A stretch of DNA of 43,871 nt from Chryseobacterium indologenes (lineage in GTDB: Bacteria > Bacteroidota > Bacteroidia > Flavobacteriales > Weeksellaceae). Positions 15,282 to 24,684 of the stretch are shown here, piece after piece. The notes under the pieces are model-generated. The model did not search any database, was not told the DNA's origin, and saw only the letters and a list, made by a program, of their open reading frames with translations. The position numbers were made by a program, and so were the translations under genes. The DNA lies in contig LAZY01000051.1 of assembly GCA_001013295.1 (NCBI GenBank), forward strand, positions 1 through 43,871, read 5' to 3'. Position 1 is the first letter of the stretch. The number at the start of each line of letters is the position of its first letter.

Positions 15282-16460
15282 TTAGAAAGCGTTGATACCT
15301 GTAATATCTAAACCGGTGATCAGTAAGTGAACGTCATGAGTTCCTTCATACGTGATCACAGATTCTAAATTGGCAGCGTGTCTCATCATCGGGAATTCAC
15401 CCATGATTCCCATCCCTCCAAGGATCTGTCTTGATTCTCTTGCAATGTCAATCGCCATTTTTACGTTGTTACGTTTAGCCATTGAGATCTGTGCAGGAGT
15501 TGCTTTATGATCGTTCTTAAGATTACCCAGCTGAAGGCATAATAACTGAGCTTTTGTGATTTCTGTAAGGAACTCAGCCAGTTTTTTCTGTTGAAGCTGG
15601 TAAGAACCGATTGGTTTGCCAAACTGTTTTCTTTCTTTAGAATATTGAACAGCAGTACAGTAGCAGTCGATTGCTGCACCAATTACTCCCCATGAAATTC
15701 CATATCTTGCAGAATTCAGACAAGAAAGAGGTCCTTTCAATCCTGTTACACCCGGAAGAAGGTTTTCCTTCGGTACTTTTACGTCATTGAATACCAGCTC
15801 TCCGGTTTTGGAAGCTCTTAAGCTCCATTTATTGTGAGTTTCAGGAGTGGTGAAACCCTCCATTCCTCTTTCAACGATTAATCCCTGTACTTTTCCTTCC
15901 TCATTTTTCGCCCATACTACAGCAATGTCGCAAAGAGGAGAGTTGGTGATCCACATTTTGGCGCCATTCAAAAGATAGTGATCACCCATATCTTTAAAAT
16001 AAGTTTCCATAGATCCCGGATCAGAACCATGGTTAGGCTCAGTCAATCCAAAAGATCCGATCATTTCTCCTGAAGCAAGCTTAGGAAGATATTTCTTTTT
16101 CTGTTCTTCAGAACCGAATTCATTGATCGGGAACATCACCAGAGAGCTCTGTACCGAAGCAGCAGAACGTACTGCGGAATCTCCTCTTTCAAGTTCCTGC
16201 ATGATAAGACCATAAGAAATCTGATCCAGTCCGGATCCTCCATATTCCACAGGAATATAAGGTCCTAATGCTCCAATTTTACCTAATTCTCTCATTAGGC
16301 CAGGAAGATCAGTATGATTTTGTGCTGCCTGGTCAATCTGCGGCATTACAAAACTTTCAACCCAATCTCTTATCGATTGGCGGATCAGTTTGTGTTCTTC
16401 AGTAAGTAAAGCATCAATTCCGTAATAATCAGGGATGCTTGTAAGAGGATAATATGACAT
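15282..16460 (-). CDS. Acyl-CoA dehydrogenase, glutaryl-CoA dehydrogenase-like
   Basis: A 392-aa FAD enzyme that oxidises acyl-CoA at the alpha-beta bond and passes electrons to ETF. The N-terminal helical, middle beta (GSFGLTEPNHGSDPGSMET, WITNSPLCDIAVVWA) and C-terminal helical domains are complete. The catalytic base is Glu372 in TYEGTHDVH, the position used by glutaryl-CoA dehydrogenase and the related short-chain enzymes. FAD contacts appear in QFGKPIGSYQ and ILGGMGIMGE. The overall pattern is closest to the glutaryl-CoA group, which also decarboxylates to crotonyl-CoA in lysine and tryptophan breakdown, but no partner genes are nearby. It has its own terminator and stands alone. Confidence 0.92.
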   Translation of the reverse strand: MSYYPLTSIPDYYGIDALLTEEHKLIRQSIRDWVESFVMPQIDQAAQNHTDLPGLMRELGKIGALGPYIPVEYGGSGLDQISYGLIMQELERGDSAVRSAASVQSSLVMFPINEFGSEEQKKKYLPKLASGEMIGSFGLTEPNHGSDPGSMETYFKDMGDHYLLNGAKMWITNSPLCDIAVVWAKNEEGKVQGLIVERGMEGFTTPETHNKWSLRASKTGELVFNDVKVPKENLLPGVTGLKGPLSCLNSARYGISWGVIGAAIDCYCTAVQYSKERKQFGKPIGSYQLQQKKLAEFLTEITKAQLLCLQLGNLKNDHKATPAQISMAKRNNVKMAIDIARESRQILGGMGIMGEFPMMRHAANLESVITYEGTHDVHLLITGLDITGINAF

Positions 16461-16588
16461 GATTTTTTGATTTTGTTAAAAATAACATTTTTCGTGGTGT
16501 CTGAGAAATTTTTTTGAAAACTTATCTTAATGCTGGTTTTCAAATAGATAATGCAGTATTTTCCTGTTTTAGAGAGAAAGTCTGCATT

Positions 16589-17377
16589 TTAGGCCTCCTC
16601 ATCGTTAGAGATAGGGTACTGATTCGTGGAATTGTGCACCTTGGTTTTAAATTTATAGAGGTATGGTGCTTTGTTTGCAGAACCATCATATAACTTTTCC
16701 AGTCGGTCCAGGATATTAAGACTTAATATTTTTCGCTGGAAGTTGTTTCTTCTGAATTTCTGGCCCAAAATGGTTTCATAAAGAGCCTGGAGATCTTTCA
16801 TGGTAAACTTTTCCGGGAGCAGGTTACTTGCAGCCACTTCCGTATTGATGTTCATTCGCAGATATTCAAGACCGGTTTCTATGATTCTATCATGGTCAAA
16901 AGCCATTTTGGGAAGATTATTCACCTCAAACCATTCGCAGCTTTCGTTGAAAGCATCCGGAAAAGTATTGGCAATTGAAAAGTCGATAAGGCTGCAGTAG
17001 CCTACCGTGATGAATCTCTGAAAGATCCAGTGGTCTTCAGGAACTTCTATTCCTTTATTCTTAAGCAGGATCTGGTGTACATTATTTTCAGTACGGTCTA
17101 TTCTTCCAAAGGTATGGAATTGCTTTAGAAACAGATCTTTAAGATGTGTTCTTTCGTACAGGACTCTCGCTGCTGCTTCCCGAAGGTCTTCATCATTGAA
17201 AACAAAACCACCCGGAAGTGACCACAAATCCAGATCGTGATACTTCAAAAGAAGGACTTTCAAAATATTATTATGAAATCCGAATATGGTGCAGTCTACA
17301 GAAATATGGGCTACGAAATCTTTGGTGTCGATAAGTTCCTGAAGAGTTTCTTTGCTTTTTGTGTCTTTGATTTTCAT
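16589..17377 (-). CDS. Nudix-related transcriptional regulator (NrtR/AraR type)
   Basis: A 262-aa protein: a Nudix domain (about residues 20-165) followed by a winged-helix domain (about 185-250, KFTMKDLQALYETILGQKFRRNNFQRKIL), the layout of the NrtR family. The Nudix box at residues 57-79 is degenerate: the REUxEExGU core reads REAAARVLYERTHL, lacking the paired glutamates and the glycine. It has therefore probably lost hydrolase activity and uses the domain to sense a ligand. In Bacteroidota such proteins include sugar-pathway regulators (the AraR type of Bacteroides). It lies 23 bases after the MFS transporter gene and next to the beta-glucan operon, and is the only regulator in the locus, so it probably senses a sugar or sugar phosphate and controls both directions. 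That role is inference. Confidence 0.88.
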   Translation of the reverse strand: MKIKDTKSKETLQELIDTKDFVAHISVDCTIFGFHNNILKVLLLKYHDLDLWSLPGGFVFNDEDLREAAARVLYERTHLKDLFLKQFHTFGRIDRTENNVHQILLKNKGIEVPEDHWIFQRFITVGYCSLIDFSIANTFPDAFNESCEWFEVNNLPKMAFDHDRIIETGLEYLRMNINTEVAASNLLPEKFTMKDLQALYETILGQKFRRNNFQRKILSLNILDRLEKLYDGSANKAPYLYKFKTKVHNSTNQYPISNDEEA

Positions 17378-17400
17378 GGCAGTAAAAATAAAACTATTTT

Positions 17401-18588
17401 CTATATTTTTCTTTTGGCGACGTTAAAATACACTAAACTGATCATAAAAAGAAAAATTACACAGGATAAAATATATAACGGATAATAATTCAGCATTTGC
17501 TTTCCGAACAGTACAGCCATGATGATAGAGCTTACGGAACTGCCCAGAGAGGAAAAAATAACAATAAGTGAGGTGAAAAGATTGATCTTTTCTTTATCGA
17601 CCTGCGCGATCATTCTTGAGTTGATAACAGGGTAGAGCGGAGATAGGAAAAGGCCAATAACCGGAAATAAAAACAGAATCAGCTTTGAATCTTCAGAATC
17701 GAAATACTGTATTCCTACGATGGTTATCAGAAGGATGATAATGAAACTTATACAAGCTACATAATATGCCGGCAAAGAAAACTTTCGGATAATATTAGCG
17801 GTGACCGTTCTTCCTGCATAAGAAAACAAAGACAGGAAAGAAGTGGCCTGAAGGGCAAAAAACGAATTGACCTTCAGATGGTTTTTATAAAATGACGGAA
17901 GCCAGGAATTGAATCCCTGTTCTACAAAGACAATACAAAAGATCACGCTCAGAAATAACGCAACCGCAGGAGTGGTAAATCCTGAAAGCTCTGAGATGAT
18001 ATTTTTATTTTCCAGAGGTTTGGCTTCAGAGATGTCAGCTTTTAAAAGCATGAATATGGTGACTGCAGATAAAACCGCAATCAGAAGAAATCCAAATTTC
18101 CAGAATTCAGAATACTGACTGGAGATCAGCCATCCAAAACCTGTATTGACTACAAAAATTCCGATCATAAAAGAAGCTTCAACACTGTTCATGGTTTTCG
18201 CCAGTGACTTTTCATCTGAAATATTATTCCTGATGATTCCGAAAACACAGATTTTTCCGATAGCAAAACACGCCCCAATGATGGCAAACCATAGTTTATA
18301 GAACCAGAAAACCTCAACAAATGGAAGAAGGCAGGAGCAGACTCCCACAATGGCTAAGGCTAAGATCAGAGCTTTTTTTGCTCCGGTTTTGTTGATGAAA
18401 CTGACTGCAAAAAGGGAGATAAAAGCAATCGGAAGGTCTTTAAAAGATTCCAGAAAGCCAAGTTCACCATAGGTAATATTGGTATCTGCAAGCTGCAGAA
18501 TGATAAGACCCATGCAGTTTAAAACCATGGAGAAAATCAGAAAGGTAAGTTTGAGTGGAAGAGAAATTTTTGAAAGCTTAACGGTCAT
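17401..18588 (-). CDS. MFS transporter, probable sugar uptake
   Basis: A 395-aa inner-membrane protein with about 12 predicted transmembrane helices in two halves, no cleavable signal, and the usual MFS features (a basic loop NKTGAKKALIL between helices 2 and 3). It is divergent from susC by 177 bases and co-directional with the Nudix regulator (23-bp gap). In this setting it most likely carries glucose or small gluco-oligosaccharides across the inner membrane after the GH enzymes act; the substrate is inferred from position only. The sequence does not show a motif that would settle the subfamily. Confidence 0.85.
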   Translation of the reverse strand: MTVKLSKISLPLKLTFLIFSMVLNCMGLIILQLADTNITYGELGFLESFKDLPIAFISLFAVSFINKTGAKKALILALAIVGVCSCLLPFVEVFWFYKLWFAIIGACFAIGKICVFGIIRNNISDEKSLAKTMNSVEASFMIGIFVVNTGFGWLISSQYSEFWKFGFLLIAVLSAVTIFMLLKADISEAKPLENKNIISELSGFTTPAVALFLSVIFCIVFVEQGFNSWLPSFYKNHLKVNSFFALQATSFLSLFSYAGRTVTANIIRKFSLPAYYVACISFIIILLITIVGIQYFDSEDSKLILFLFPVIGLFLSPLYPVINSRMIAQVDKEKINLFTSLIVIFSSLGSSVSSIIMAVLFGKQMLNYYPLYILSCVIFLFMISLVYFNVAKRKI

Positions 18589-18765
18589 TTTCGGGGATTG
18601 TCTGGATTGAATTTTTATCGCTTTTTATCAATTATTGATGCGAAGATATGGCTTTTAACCCTCAGAAATAAAAGAAAAATTAAAATATTTGTGAATGGAA
18701 TGTTAATTAATAGAAAAAAAATATATTTTTATTGTCTCAATTTGAGAATTAAACAATAACTATAT
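18589..18765. promoter_or_regulatory. Divergent control region of the beta-glucan locus
   Basis: These 177 bases separate the MFS-regulator unit (-) from susC (+). On the plus side TATATTTT (about 18722-18729) is one base from the -7 consensus. Just downstream lies a nested inverted repeat: TCTCA-ATT-TGAGA (18735-18747) within ATTGT...ACAAT (18731-18757). Its place between the -7 box and the susC start suits a repressor operator, possibly for the Nudix regulator. Confidence 0.4.
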
Positions 18766-21684
18766 ATGAATGTAAGAATATCAAGAAGCTTAGGAGCAGT
18801 AGCCGTCCTCTATTTTACGGCAAGTTTCAACGCTCAGACTCAGAAAAAGGACACGATTTCCAAAGAGAATAAAATCGACGAAGTCGTAGTGATAGGTTAC
18901 GGTACTCAGAAGAAGAGCAATGTGACCGGAGCTATTGCCAGTATCAAAGCCAGTGATATAGAAAACATCCCGGCGGGTAAACCTGAACAGGTATTACAGG
19001 GAAGGGCTGCCGGTGTTGCTGTAGTAACGAATTCCGGACAGCCAGGTGCTGCGGCAACCGTACGTGTAAGAGGAATTACCAGTTTCGGGGCAGGAAGTAA
19101 CAGCCCATTATGGGTAGTGGATGGTATTGTGGTAGACAATATCGGATGGCTGAATCAGTCGGATATAGAAAGTATTGAGGTACTGAAAGACGGAGCATCA
19201 TCTGCAATCTATGGAGTTTCTGCTGCGAAAGGAGTAATCCTGGTAACCACAAAAAAAGGTAAAAAAGGAAAACTTCTTCTTTCTTATAACGGCTTTTATG
19301 GTTTTTCCAATGCCTCTAAAAAACTGGATCTTCTGGATGCCAGCCAATATGCCAGAATCATTAATGAAGGTTTTGTGAATGACGGAAAAGCCCCAAGATT
19401 TACGAATCCCGATTCATTCGGAAAAGGAACCGACTGGCAGAACACGATTTTCGGAACCGGAGAAAAAAGCTCGCATGAAGTAAGCATTACGGGAGGAAAT
19501 GACAAGTCAAGTTATTATACTTCATTTGGATACTTTGATCAGTCGGGTATCGTCATGAGTGATATTTCTTATTATAAAAGAATAAACGCCAGATTTAACT
19601 CCAGCCATAAGGTGACGGATTATCTGACATTAGGGCAAACCTTTGCTTATACACATACGAAATCTCAAGGTGTGAGTGCCAATGAAGAATTCGGAGGACC
19701 GCTGGCTTCTGCTGTTAACTTAGATCCTATCACTCCGGAAGTGGTGACAGATTGGTCAAAAGTAGACCCGGGTGGCTATACAAATCCCTATATTATTCGT
19801 GATCCGAGTGGTAATCCGTATGGAATTTCAAGTTATGTGAACAATGAAATGACCAATCCAAGGGCTTTCCGTACTATCCAGCAGGGAAATTACAATTGGT
19901 CTGATGATTTTGTAGGAAATGTGTTTGCGGAGCTTAAGTTTCTGAATCATTTTACCTTCAAAACAAGTTTAAATGGTAAAAAATCGTATTGGGGAAGCCG
20001 CACTTTTACCCCTAAATATTATTTAAGCCCCAACTACAGCAATACAAATTTCAACAGCCTGAATAAGGTAGAGGAAAACAAGTTTGAATGGAGTATGGAA
20101 AATACTTTAACATATCAGAACAAAATTGGAGATCATAATTTCAACGTTTTGATAGGTCAGGGAGTATATCGCTATAATATTTCAGGAGGAACAAGCTTAA
20201 CGTATAGTAATCTGCCCATAGACCACTGGCAGGATGCCTCTTTTAACTTTGATATTTCTCAGGATAATATCATTGCAAAAGGATGGGACGGCATCCAGAC
20301 CCGTAAAGCATCTTACTTTGGAAGGGTTATTTATGATTATGCAGACAAATACTTATTCACAGGGACAATCCGTAGAGATGGTTCTTCAAAATTTGCTTCC
20401 AATCAGCATTGGGGAACTTTCCCGTCGATGTCTTTAGGATGGAATGTTCATAAAGAAAATTTCTGGCCGGAGAATAAAGTAATCAATAATCTGAAACTGA
20501 GAGGAGGTTACGGAGTTTTGGGAAATGATGAAATGGAAAACTTCAGATTTGCCAATTTCATGGTTTCAGGAAGCAATTATACCAATTCCGGGAACAATAT
20601 CATTATCGGATATGCCCCAAGTACACTGGCAAATCCACATTTGAAATGGGAGCAGACCAGCCAGTTGAACATTGCAGCAGATTTAAAACTATTCAACAAC
20701 TTCACGCTTACCGCAGATTGGTATAAAAAGAAAACTACCGATATTCTGAGACAGATCAATATTCCGGGGTATGTGGGTGTTCCTAATTTACCTTGGTCAA
20801 ACGTAGGAGATATGCAGAATTCTGGACTTGAAATTGAGCTGGGCTATAAAAAGAACTGGCAGGATTTCAGCATATCGGTCAACGGAAACTTTGCTACGAT
20901 AAAAAACAAAGTACTGCGCTTAGAGGATGATATTGATTATTTCAACCTTGCTTCTTTCCAGACAATGGGACCGGTATCAAGAGTGCAGGTAGGGCAGCCT
21001 TATGGGTCATTCTATGGTCAGACGTATAGTGGAGTTTTCCAGAATCAGGCACAAATTGACAGTTATGTAAATTCGAATGGTGTTAAATTACTTCCTGATG
21101 CAAAGCCGGGAGATTTCATCTGGCAGGATAATAACGGAGACGGTAAAATTGATGAAAATGATAGAGTGAACTTAGGAAGCTCCATTCCAAAATATACTTT
21201 CGGGCTTACGGTTAATTTAACCTACAAAGACTTCGATTTTATGATGTTTGCACAAGGGCAGGCAGGTAATAAGATATTTCAGGGGTTAAGAAGATTAGAT
21301 CTTCCAGATGCCAATTATCAGACAAGAATCTTGGACCGTTGGACAGGTGAAGGATCTACTAATGATAATCCTAGAGTGACAAGAAATGACCCTAACCATA
21401 ATTACTCATGGATGTCAAATTACTATCTTCAGAAAGGAGACTATGTGCGTCTGAAAATTGTTCAGTTAGGCTATACACTTCCTAAAGATGTTACAGGCCG
21501 CTTTGGAATGAGTAAAGTAAGACTGTATATCACCGGAGAGAATCTTCTGACGTTTACAAAATATACAGGTTATGATCCTGAAATCGCGGGAAGAAACAAT
21601 TCTGAGCAGGACATTATAGGAGTTGACAGAGCTTATTATCCACAGGCCAGAACGTTCTTGCTGGGTGCCAATATTCAATTTTAA
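18766..21684 (+). CDS. SusC/RagA-family TonB-linked outer-membrane transporter
   Basis: A 972-aa outer-membrane protein with a signal peptide (to about residue 23), followed almost directly by the TonB-box-like segment and plug start (KIDEVVVIGYGTQKKSNVTG). The plug domain (to about 170, ending AAKGVILVTTKKG) and a 22-strand barrel ending in FLLGANIQF follow. The carboxypeptidase-like domain found at the N-terminus of many SusC proteins is absent, so this is the short form. It imports oligosaccharides captured by SusD using TonB energy. It is the first gene of the operon with susD and four glycoside hydrolases, which points to beta-glucan fragments as cargo. Confidence 0.96.
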   Translation: MNVRISRSLGAVAVLYFTASFNAQTQKKDTISKENKIDEVVVIGYGTQKKSNVTGAIASIKASDIENIPAGKPEQVLQGRAAGVAVVTNSGQPGAAATVRVRGITSFGAGSNSPLWVVDGIVVDNIGWLNQSDIESIEVLKDGASSAIYGVSAAKGVILVTTKKGKKGKLLLSYNGFYGFSNASKKLDLLDASQYARIINEGFVNDGKAPRFTNPDSFGKGTDWQNTIFGTGEKSSHEVSITGGNDKSSYYTSFGYFDQSGIVMSDISYYKRINARFNSSHKVTDYLTLGQTFAYTHTKSQGVSANEEFGGPLASAVNLDPITPEVVTDWSKVDPGGYTNPYIIRDPSGNPYGISSYVNNEMTNPRAFRTIQQGNYNWSDDFVGNVFAELKFLNHFTFKTSLNGKKSYWGSRTFTPKYYLSPNYSNTNFNSLNKVEENKFEWSMENTLTYQNKIGDHNFNVLIGQGVYRYNISGGTSLTYSNLPIDHWQDASFNFDISQDNIIAKGWDGIQTRKASYFGRVIYDYADKYLFTGTIRRDGSSKFASNQHWGTFPSMSLGWNVHKENFWPENKVINNLKLRGGYGVLGNDEMENFRFANFMVSGSNYTNSGNNIIIGYAPSTLANPHLKWEQTSQLNIAADLKLFNNFTLTADWYKKKTTDILRQINIPGYVGVPNLPWSNVGDMQNSGLEIELGYKKNWQDFSISVNGNFATIKNKVLRLEDDIDYFNLASFQTMGPVSRVQVGQPYGSFYGQTYSGVFQNQAQIDSYVNSNGVKLLPDAKPGDFIWQDNNGDGKIDENDRVNLGSSIPKYTFGLTVNLTYKDFDFMMFAQGQAGNKIFQGLRRLDLPDANYQTRILDRWTGEGSTNDNPRVTRNDPNHNYSWMSNYYLQKGDYVRLKIVQLGYTLPKDVTGRFGMSKVRLYITGENLLTFTKYTGYDPEIAGRNNSEQDIIGVDRAYYPQARTFLLGANIQF

Positions 21685-21696
21685 TACATTAATAAC

Positions 21697-23247
21697 ATGA
21701 AAAATAAGAGTTTTATATATAAAGGACTTGCAGTTACATTATTGGCAGGTTTGAGTTTGGGCAATATTGCCTGTAGTGGTTCCTATCTGGATGAGGTAGA
21801 AAATTCAGGCGCTTTCAAGAGTGAAGAGTATTTTCAGAACGAAACGCAATCATTCAGTGCATTGGTTTCCGTATATGATGTTTTAAGAAAATATTCAGGA
21901 GGATTCGAAAATACAGTTACTTTTTTTAATGCAGGATCCGATGATTTTTATTCAGGAGGTGGAAACTCCAGTGATGGAGCTGGTATACAGGGGATTAATA
22001 ATTATGCACTTAATTCCAATACGATGCCTGCAAGCTATTGGAGAGATTATTATCAGGGAATTGCCCGGGCTACACTTTTAATAGAAAGAGTTCCGGGAGC
22101 TTCTATGAATGAAAGCATTAAAAAAAGATACATCGCTGAGGCAAAAGTACTGCGTTCTCTCTATTATTTTGAACTGGTAAGAATGTTTGGAAATATTCCG
22201 CTGATTCTTAAAACCATAAAATATGATGATGATTATTGGAATATCCCACAGGCAAAGCCAAGCGAGGTATATACCCAGATAGAAAATGATATTGTGGCGG
22301 CAATTCCGGATCTGATGATGACGGCAACCGGTAATGACAGAGGACGAATTACCCAGGGAACGGCCAGAGCTATATTGGGAAAGATCTATCTGTATGATAA
22401 AAAAATGCCCGAAGCAGCAGCACAGTTTGCCGAAGTGAACGGTACCCCGGGAGGAACCAGCCAATATGGATATAAACTTGTAGAAAAATATGAAGACCTG
22501 TTTAAAGTAGGACCGGAAACTGTAGATCCGTATAAATTTTCCACAGAATCTATCCTGGAAGTAATGCATACCAATAAAGGAAACTCAGATTGGGGCTTCT
22601 GGGGCCAGGGGAAAGATGAAGGAAACTCTATCAATGCAATGGTAGGACCACGTTCTTATTCCCGAAAAGATATTAAAGATAATGATGCTCCGGATCTTTA
22701 TTCCGGTTGGGCATTCAATACGGTAACAGAAGATTTTGTCAGCTTTATGGGGAGTGATCCGAGATTAAAGGTAACAGTCTTCGATGCCAAACAGCTGGTT
22801 GCAGAAGGAAAGATCTCCTATAGCCCTGCTTTTGCAGATACTGGGTACTTTTTAAACAAGTATTTACCTACCAATGACCTGAGAAGCTCACTTCCCGGAG
22901 CTACAGAACTGAATTTCAGACAAAATTATATTGCGATAAGATTAGCGGATACTTACCTGATGGAAGCAGAAGCTTTAGGAGGTGCCGGAGCCAGAGCCCA
23001 GGCATTGCTGGATGCTGTAAGAGCCAGAGTAAAATTAAGTTCTGTTCCTGTTTCCCTTCAGGCCATCAAGGATGAAAGAAGGAGAGAACTTGCGGGAGAA
23101 GGACACCGATGGTTTGACCTTGTCAGATGGGGAGATGCTCCATCAAAGCTTGGATTTAAAGGATTTAAGGCTAATAAAAATGAAATTTTGCCTATTCCGT
23201 TCAATGAATTGCCTAATACAGCTATGCACCAAAATCCAGGCTATTAA
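21697..23247 (+). CDS. SusD/RagB-family surface glycan-binding lipoprotein
   Basis: A 516-aa lipoprotein: signal peptide with lipobox ending GNIAC (Cys near residue 26), then the helical TPR-like scaffold of the SusD fold. Family signatures include the early YFQNETQSFSALVSVYDVLR, RYIAEAKVLRSLYYFELVRMFGNIPLI, and the C-terminal KDERRRELAGEGHRWFDLVRWGD. It forms the lid over the SusC barrel and binds glycan at the surface. It starts 12 bases after susC and ends 3 bases before the first GH30 gene, so it is firmly within the operon. Confidence 0.96.
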   Translation: MKNKSFIYKGLAVTLLAGLSLGNIACSGSYLDEVENSGAFKSEEYFQNETQSFSALVSVYDVLRKYSGGFENTVTFFNAGSDDFYSGGGNSSDGAGIQGINNYALNSNTMPASYWRDYYQGIARATLLIERVPGASMNESIKKRYIAEAKVLRSLYYFELVRMFGNIPLILKTIKYDDDYWNIPQAKPSEVYTQIENDIVAAIPDLMMTATGNDRGRITQGTARAILGKIYLYDKKMPEAAAQFAEVNGTPGGTSQYGYKLVEKYEDLFKVGPETVDPYKFSTESILEVMHTNKGNSDWGFWGQGKDEGNSINAMVGPRSYSRKDIKDNDAPDLYSGWAFNTVTEDFVSFMGSDPRLKVTVFDAKQLVAEGKISYSPAFADTGYFLNKYLPTNDLRSSLPGATELNFRQNYIAIRLADTYLMEAEALGGAGARAQALLDAVRARVKLSSVPVSLQAIKDERRRELAGEGHRWFDLVRWGDAPSKLGFKGFKANKNEILPIPFNELPNTAMHQNPGY

Positions 23248-23250
23248 AAC

Positions 23251-24675
23251 ATGAAGTTTCACAACTTATATAGTTTCTTTAAAGGTACTGCACTGCTATG
23301 CGGTGTGGTACTTTTTCCTTTATCATGTACCTTTGTTACTCAAAATAGAGGCGGTGAAGTTCAGTATTGGCTTACCAAAGGAGATGAAAGCGTAAAACTA
23401 CAGCTTCAGAGCCCGGCAAGATTTGTAAATACATCCAACAGCTTTCAGAATATTGAAATTGATGCTTCACAAAAGTTTCAATATGTTGACGGCTTTGGGT
23501 ATACATTGACGGGAGGAAGTGTTGAGGTAATCAACCGTTTATCACCTTCAAAAAGAAAAGCCTTGCTTAATGAACTTTTCGGAGTTGATAAAAACGCCAT
23601 TTCTATCAGTTACTTAAGACTGAGTATTGGGGCTTCAGACCTTGATGGTGAAGTATTTTCATATGATGATCTGCCCGAAGGACAAACGGATGCTTCTTTA
23701 TCAAAATTCAGTCTGTCAAAAGATAAAGCTCTGATTGCTATGTTGAAAGAAATTCTGACCATTAATCCTAAAATTAAAATCATTGCAACACCGTGGTCTG
23801 CTCCCGTTTGGATGAAAGACAACGGAAAGTCAAAAGGGGGAAGTCTGAAACCTGAATTCTATGGGGTGTATGCCGATTATTTTGTAAAATATATTCAGGA
23901 AATGAAGAAAGAAGGTATTGCCATTGATGCGGTAACTCCTCAGAATGAACCATTGCATCCGGGAAATAATCCAAGTCTGTATATGTCTTCAGAAATGCAG
24001 GGCAAATTTATCAAAAAACATTTAGGGCCTGCTTTTAAAGCCAATCACATCAAAACAAAAATTGTTGTCTATGATCACAATTGCAACAGACCAGAATATG
24101 TACTTCATATTCTGAAAGATCCTGAAGCCTATCAATATATAGACGGATCTGCTTTTCACCTGTATGAAGGAGATATTTCTGCATTAAGTACCGTTCATAA
24201 TGCCTTTCCTGAAAAGAACCTCTACTTTACAGAGCAATGGACAGGTTCAAAAGGAACTTTTACCGAAGATCTGAACTGGCATACCAAAAATGTAATCATC
24301 GGGTCGATGCGAAACTGGAGCAAAACTGCTTTAGAATGGAATCTGGCCAACGATCCTAAGTATGGCCCCCATACAGAAGGTGGCTGTACAGAATGTAAAG
24401 GAGCAATTACTGTTTCAGACAGTGAGAATTTTACGAGAAACGTTTCTTATTACATCATTGCTCATGCTTCAAAATTTATTCCCGCAGGTTCTCAGAGAAT
24501 TGCTTCAACACAGACAAAGACTCTCTCAACAGTAGCATTTATGACTCAATTTGGGAAAATAGTTCTCATTGTTCAGAATGATCATAAAGAAGATGAGAAT
24601 TTTAATATTAAATTTGCCGGGAAAACGGCTGCAGTAACAATTCCCGGACATTCGGCAGCAACTTATATTTTTTAA
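23251..24675 (+). CDS. GH30 glycoside hydrolase, lipoprotein (probable beta-1,6-glucanase)
   Basis: A 474-aa lipoprotein (lipobox FPLSC, Cys26) with a TIM barrel and a C-terminal beta-sandwich that also packs the N-terminal strand, as in GH30. The acid/base is Glu233 in VTPQNEPLH and the nucleophile Glu328 in NLYFTEQWTG; the WSAPVWMKDNG segment is typical. GH30 includes glucosylceramidases, beta-1,6-glucanases and xylanases. In a susCD operon with GH3 and GH16, endo-beta-1,6-glucanase (subfamily 3 type) is the best reading. The same combination occurs in the fungal beta-1,6-glucan locus of Bacteroides thetaiotaomicron. Linkage specificity is inference. Confidence 0.9.
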   Translation: MKFHNLYSFFKGTALLCGVVLFPLSCTFVTQNRGGEVQYWLTKGDESVKLQLQSPARFVNTSNSFQNIEIDASQKFQYVDGFGYTLTGGSVEVINRLSPSKRKALLNELFGVDKNAISISYLRLSIGASDLDGEVFSYDDLPEGQTDASLSKFSLSKDKALIAMLKEILTINPKIKIIATPWSAPVWMKDNGKSKGGSLKPEFYGVYADYFVKYIQEMKKEGIAIDAVTPQNEPLHPGNNPSLYMSSEMQGKFIKKHLGPAFKANHIKTKIVVYDHNCNRPEYVLHILKDPEAYQYIDGSAFHLYEGDISALSTVHNAFPEKNLYFTEQWTGSKGTFTEDLNWHTKNVIIGSMRNWSKTALEWNLANDPKYGPHTEGGCTECKGAITVSDSENFTRNVSYYIIAHASKFIPAGSQRIASTQTKTLSTVAFMTQFGKIVLIVQNDHKEDENFNIKFAGKTAAVTIPGHSAATYIF

Positions 24676-24684
24676 TCAGACATC

